The notes under the pieces were generated by a model. That model was not told the DNA's origin, searched no databases, and saw nothing but the letters and a program-made list of their open reading frames with translations. 6,190 nucleotides of DNA, taken from positions 1 through 6,190 of the forward strand of contig JAAVYX010000196.1 in NCBI GenBank assembly GCA_022791355.1. The letters are read 5' to 3'. Source of the DNA: Clostridiales bacterium (GTDB lineage: Bacteria > Bacillota > Clostridia > Oscillospirales > Acutalibacteraceae). Each line of letters starts with the position of its first letter. The stretch's first letter is position 1. This document shows, piece by piece, positions 5,337 through 6,190 of the stretch. Both the position numbers and the translations under genes were made by a program.

Positions 5337-6037
5337 TACCACTCAATCCTTTCCACCGGCAGGGGATTCTGGTTGACTGTGGCGCTTTTCACCTTGCCGT
5401 TGCGGATTTTGACGACCCGGTCGGCCACTGGGGTGATGGCCTGGTTGTGGGTGATGACCACCACCGTCATACCGGTCTGGCGGCAGGTTTTGTGGAGCAG
5501 CTCCAGCACCTGACGGCCGGTGGCGTCGTCCAAAGCGCCGGTGGGCTCGTCGCAGAGCAGGAGCTTGGGGTTTTTGGCCAGGGCCCTGGCGATGGAGACC
5601 CGCTGCTGCTCGCCGCCCGAGAGCTGAGCGGGGAAGTTGTCCATACGGTCGGCCAGCCCCACGTCTGTCAGCACCTGCCGGGGGTCTAAAGGATCCCGGC
5701 AGATTTGTACGGCCAGCTCCACATTTTCCAAAGCCGTCAAATTCTGCACCAGATTGTAAAACTGAAAGACAAAACCGATGTCAAACCGGCGGTAGGCGGT
5801 CAGTTGCTTTTGGCTCATGTCGCTGACCCGAACCCCGTCCACCAGGATTTCGCCCCTGTCGCAGGTATCCATGCCGCCCAGCATGTTTAAAACGGTGGTT
5901 TTGCCCGCCCCGCTGGGTCCGACCACCACTACGAATTCGCCCTTTTCGATTTCAAAGGTGATGCCGTCCGACGCGTGGACAATCACCTCGCCCATTTTAT
6001 ATTCCTTAACCACGTCTTTGAAAGACACATAGGCCAT
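5336..6037 (-). CDS. ABC transporter ATP-binding protein (MacB/LolD-type)
   Basis: A 233-residue cytoplasmic ATPase with every key motif: Walker A GPSGAGKT (40-47), Q-loop Q92 in FVFQFYNL, signature LSGGEQQR (139-146), Walker B LLLCDEP with catalytic E164, D-loop GALD (167-170) and H-loop H197 in ITHN. Length and motif wording fit the MacB/LolD/FtsE group, whose partners are FtsX-type permeases, and such a permease follows with TAATG overlap. The two should form one complex with two ATPase and, given the permease's two FtsX domains, probably one or two permease chains; stoichiometry is not visible. I chose the ATG at 6035-6037 because AGGGAGG (6046-6052) sits eight bases upstream. The frame is open to 6127, but that 30-residue extension has no family counterpart and covers the promoter. 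Substrate unknown. Confidence 0.95.
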   Translation of the reverse strand: MAYVSFKDVVKEYKMGEVIVHASDGITFEIEKGEFVVVVGPSGAGKTTVLNMLGGMDTCDRGEILVDGVRVSDMSQKQLTAYRRFDIGFVFQFYNLVQNLTALENVELAVQICRDPLDPRQVLTDVGLADRMDNFPAQLSGGEQQRVSIARALAKNPKLLLCDEPTGALDDATGRQVLELLHKTCRQTGMTVVVITHNQAITPVADRVVKIRNGKVKSATVNQNPLPVERIEW

Positions 6038-6045
6038 ACGGTCGA

Positions 6046-6052
6046 CCTCCCT
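6046..6052 (-). promoter_or_regulatory. Ribosome binding site that sets the ATPase start
   Basis: On the minus strand AGGGAGG lies eight bases before the ATG at 6035-6037. It decides against the longer reading frame starting at 6127, which has no comparable site and would run over the likely -10 box. Confidence 0.8.
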
Positions 6053-6065
6053 CGTTGATAGGCCT

Positions 6066-6071
6066 ATTATA
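6066..6071 (-). promoter_or_regulatory. Probable -10 box of the ABC transporter operon
   Basis: A perfect TATAAT on the minus strand, about 14 bases before the AGGGAGG site, would give a leader of roughly 20 bases. At 17-base spacing the -35 position reads ACCAAT, a poor match to TTGACA. The promoter may therefore be weak or need an activator. A dyad at 6111-6132 lies upstream. Confidence 0.5.
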
Positions 6072-6110
6072 ATCCTCGAAAGAAGGGGATTGGTAGAAAA
6101 TTTGTGAACA

Positions 6111-6135
6111 ATACCATTGATTGACAAGGTATAAT
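6111..6135 (+). promoter_or_regulatory. Dyad and possible -10 box of a divergent gene
   Basis: ATACC and TTG (6111-6115, 6117-6119) pair with CAA and GGTAT (6125-6132), with one bulged A and a five-base centre. TATAAT at 6130-6135 overlaps the right arm and reads toward the window edge. The TTGACA at 6122-6127 vicinity is too close to serve as its -35 box. An operator for a regulator of the transporter, perhaps encoded beyond 6190, is a reasonable but unproven reading. Confidence 0.3.
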
Positions 6136-6190
6136 ACGGTTTTACGGGGATGAAATTGTCGCACGCTGCGTTGTCTTCGTTGCCGGCCGA

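Noticed and set aside
6038..6127. 30-residue N-terminal extension of the ATPase
   Set aside because: It runs over a perfect TATAAT and the AGGGAGG site, and the family begins at the MAYVSFKDV segment, so the start at 6037 is preferred.
6122..6135. TTGACA and TATAAT read together as one promoter
   Set aside because: The two hexamers are only about three bases apart instead of about 17, so they cannot be a -35/-10 pair.

Overview
The window reads as ordinary chromosome from a GC-rich, anaerobic Gram-positive bacterium, most likely a clostridial member of the Oscillospiraceae (Flavonifractor-like). Support for this is a pyruvate formate-lyase activating enzyme, strong AGGAGG-type ribosome binding sites, an FtsX-family ABC exporter of the kind common in gut Clostridia, and high-GC codons. 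The genus is an inference; no rRNA or marker gene is present.

Layout from left to right. Positions 1-215 hold an intrinsic terminator (34-74), probably closing a gene outside the window, and the leader of pflA. pflA (216-953, plus) encodes the radical-SAM enzyme that installs the glycyl radical on pyruvate formate-lyase; its usual partner pflB is not in the window. Positions 954-1117 contain hairpins, the largest with an 18-bp stem, between pflA and the convergent gene at 1118-1639 (minus). That gene encodes a DUF2716-family protein of unknown function, starts at TTG, and is visibly more AT-rich than its surroundings. Positions 1640-2072 hold no convincing gene but are dense in inverted repeats, including a segment of about 155 bp bounded by 25-nt inverted repeats, one of which is the terminator of the next operon.

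The right half is a two-gene operon on the minus strand, transcribed from about 6060 down to 2044: an ABC ATPase (5336-6037), then an 8-TM FtsX/MacB-type permease of about 1087 residues (2073-5336) with a long coiled coil in its first extracytoplasmic region. Stop and start codons overlap as TAATG, so the two are probably translationally coupled and form one transporter. Positions 6038-6190 hold the operon promoter region and a possible divergent promoter with a dyad that could be an operator; the gene it would serve lies outside the window.

I see no CRISPR array, transposase, phage gene or defence system. The least explained parts are the hairpin-rich region at 1800-2074 and the built-in coiled coil of the permease. 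Neither amounts to a demonstrated new system.
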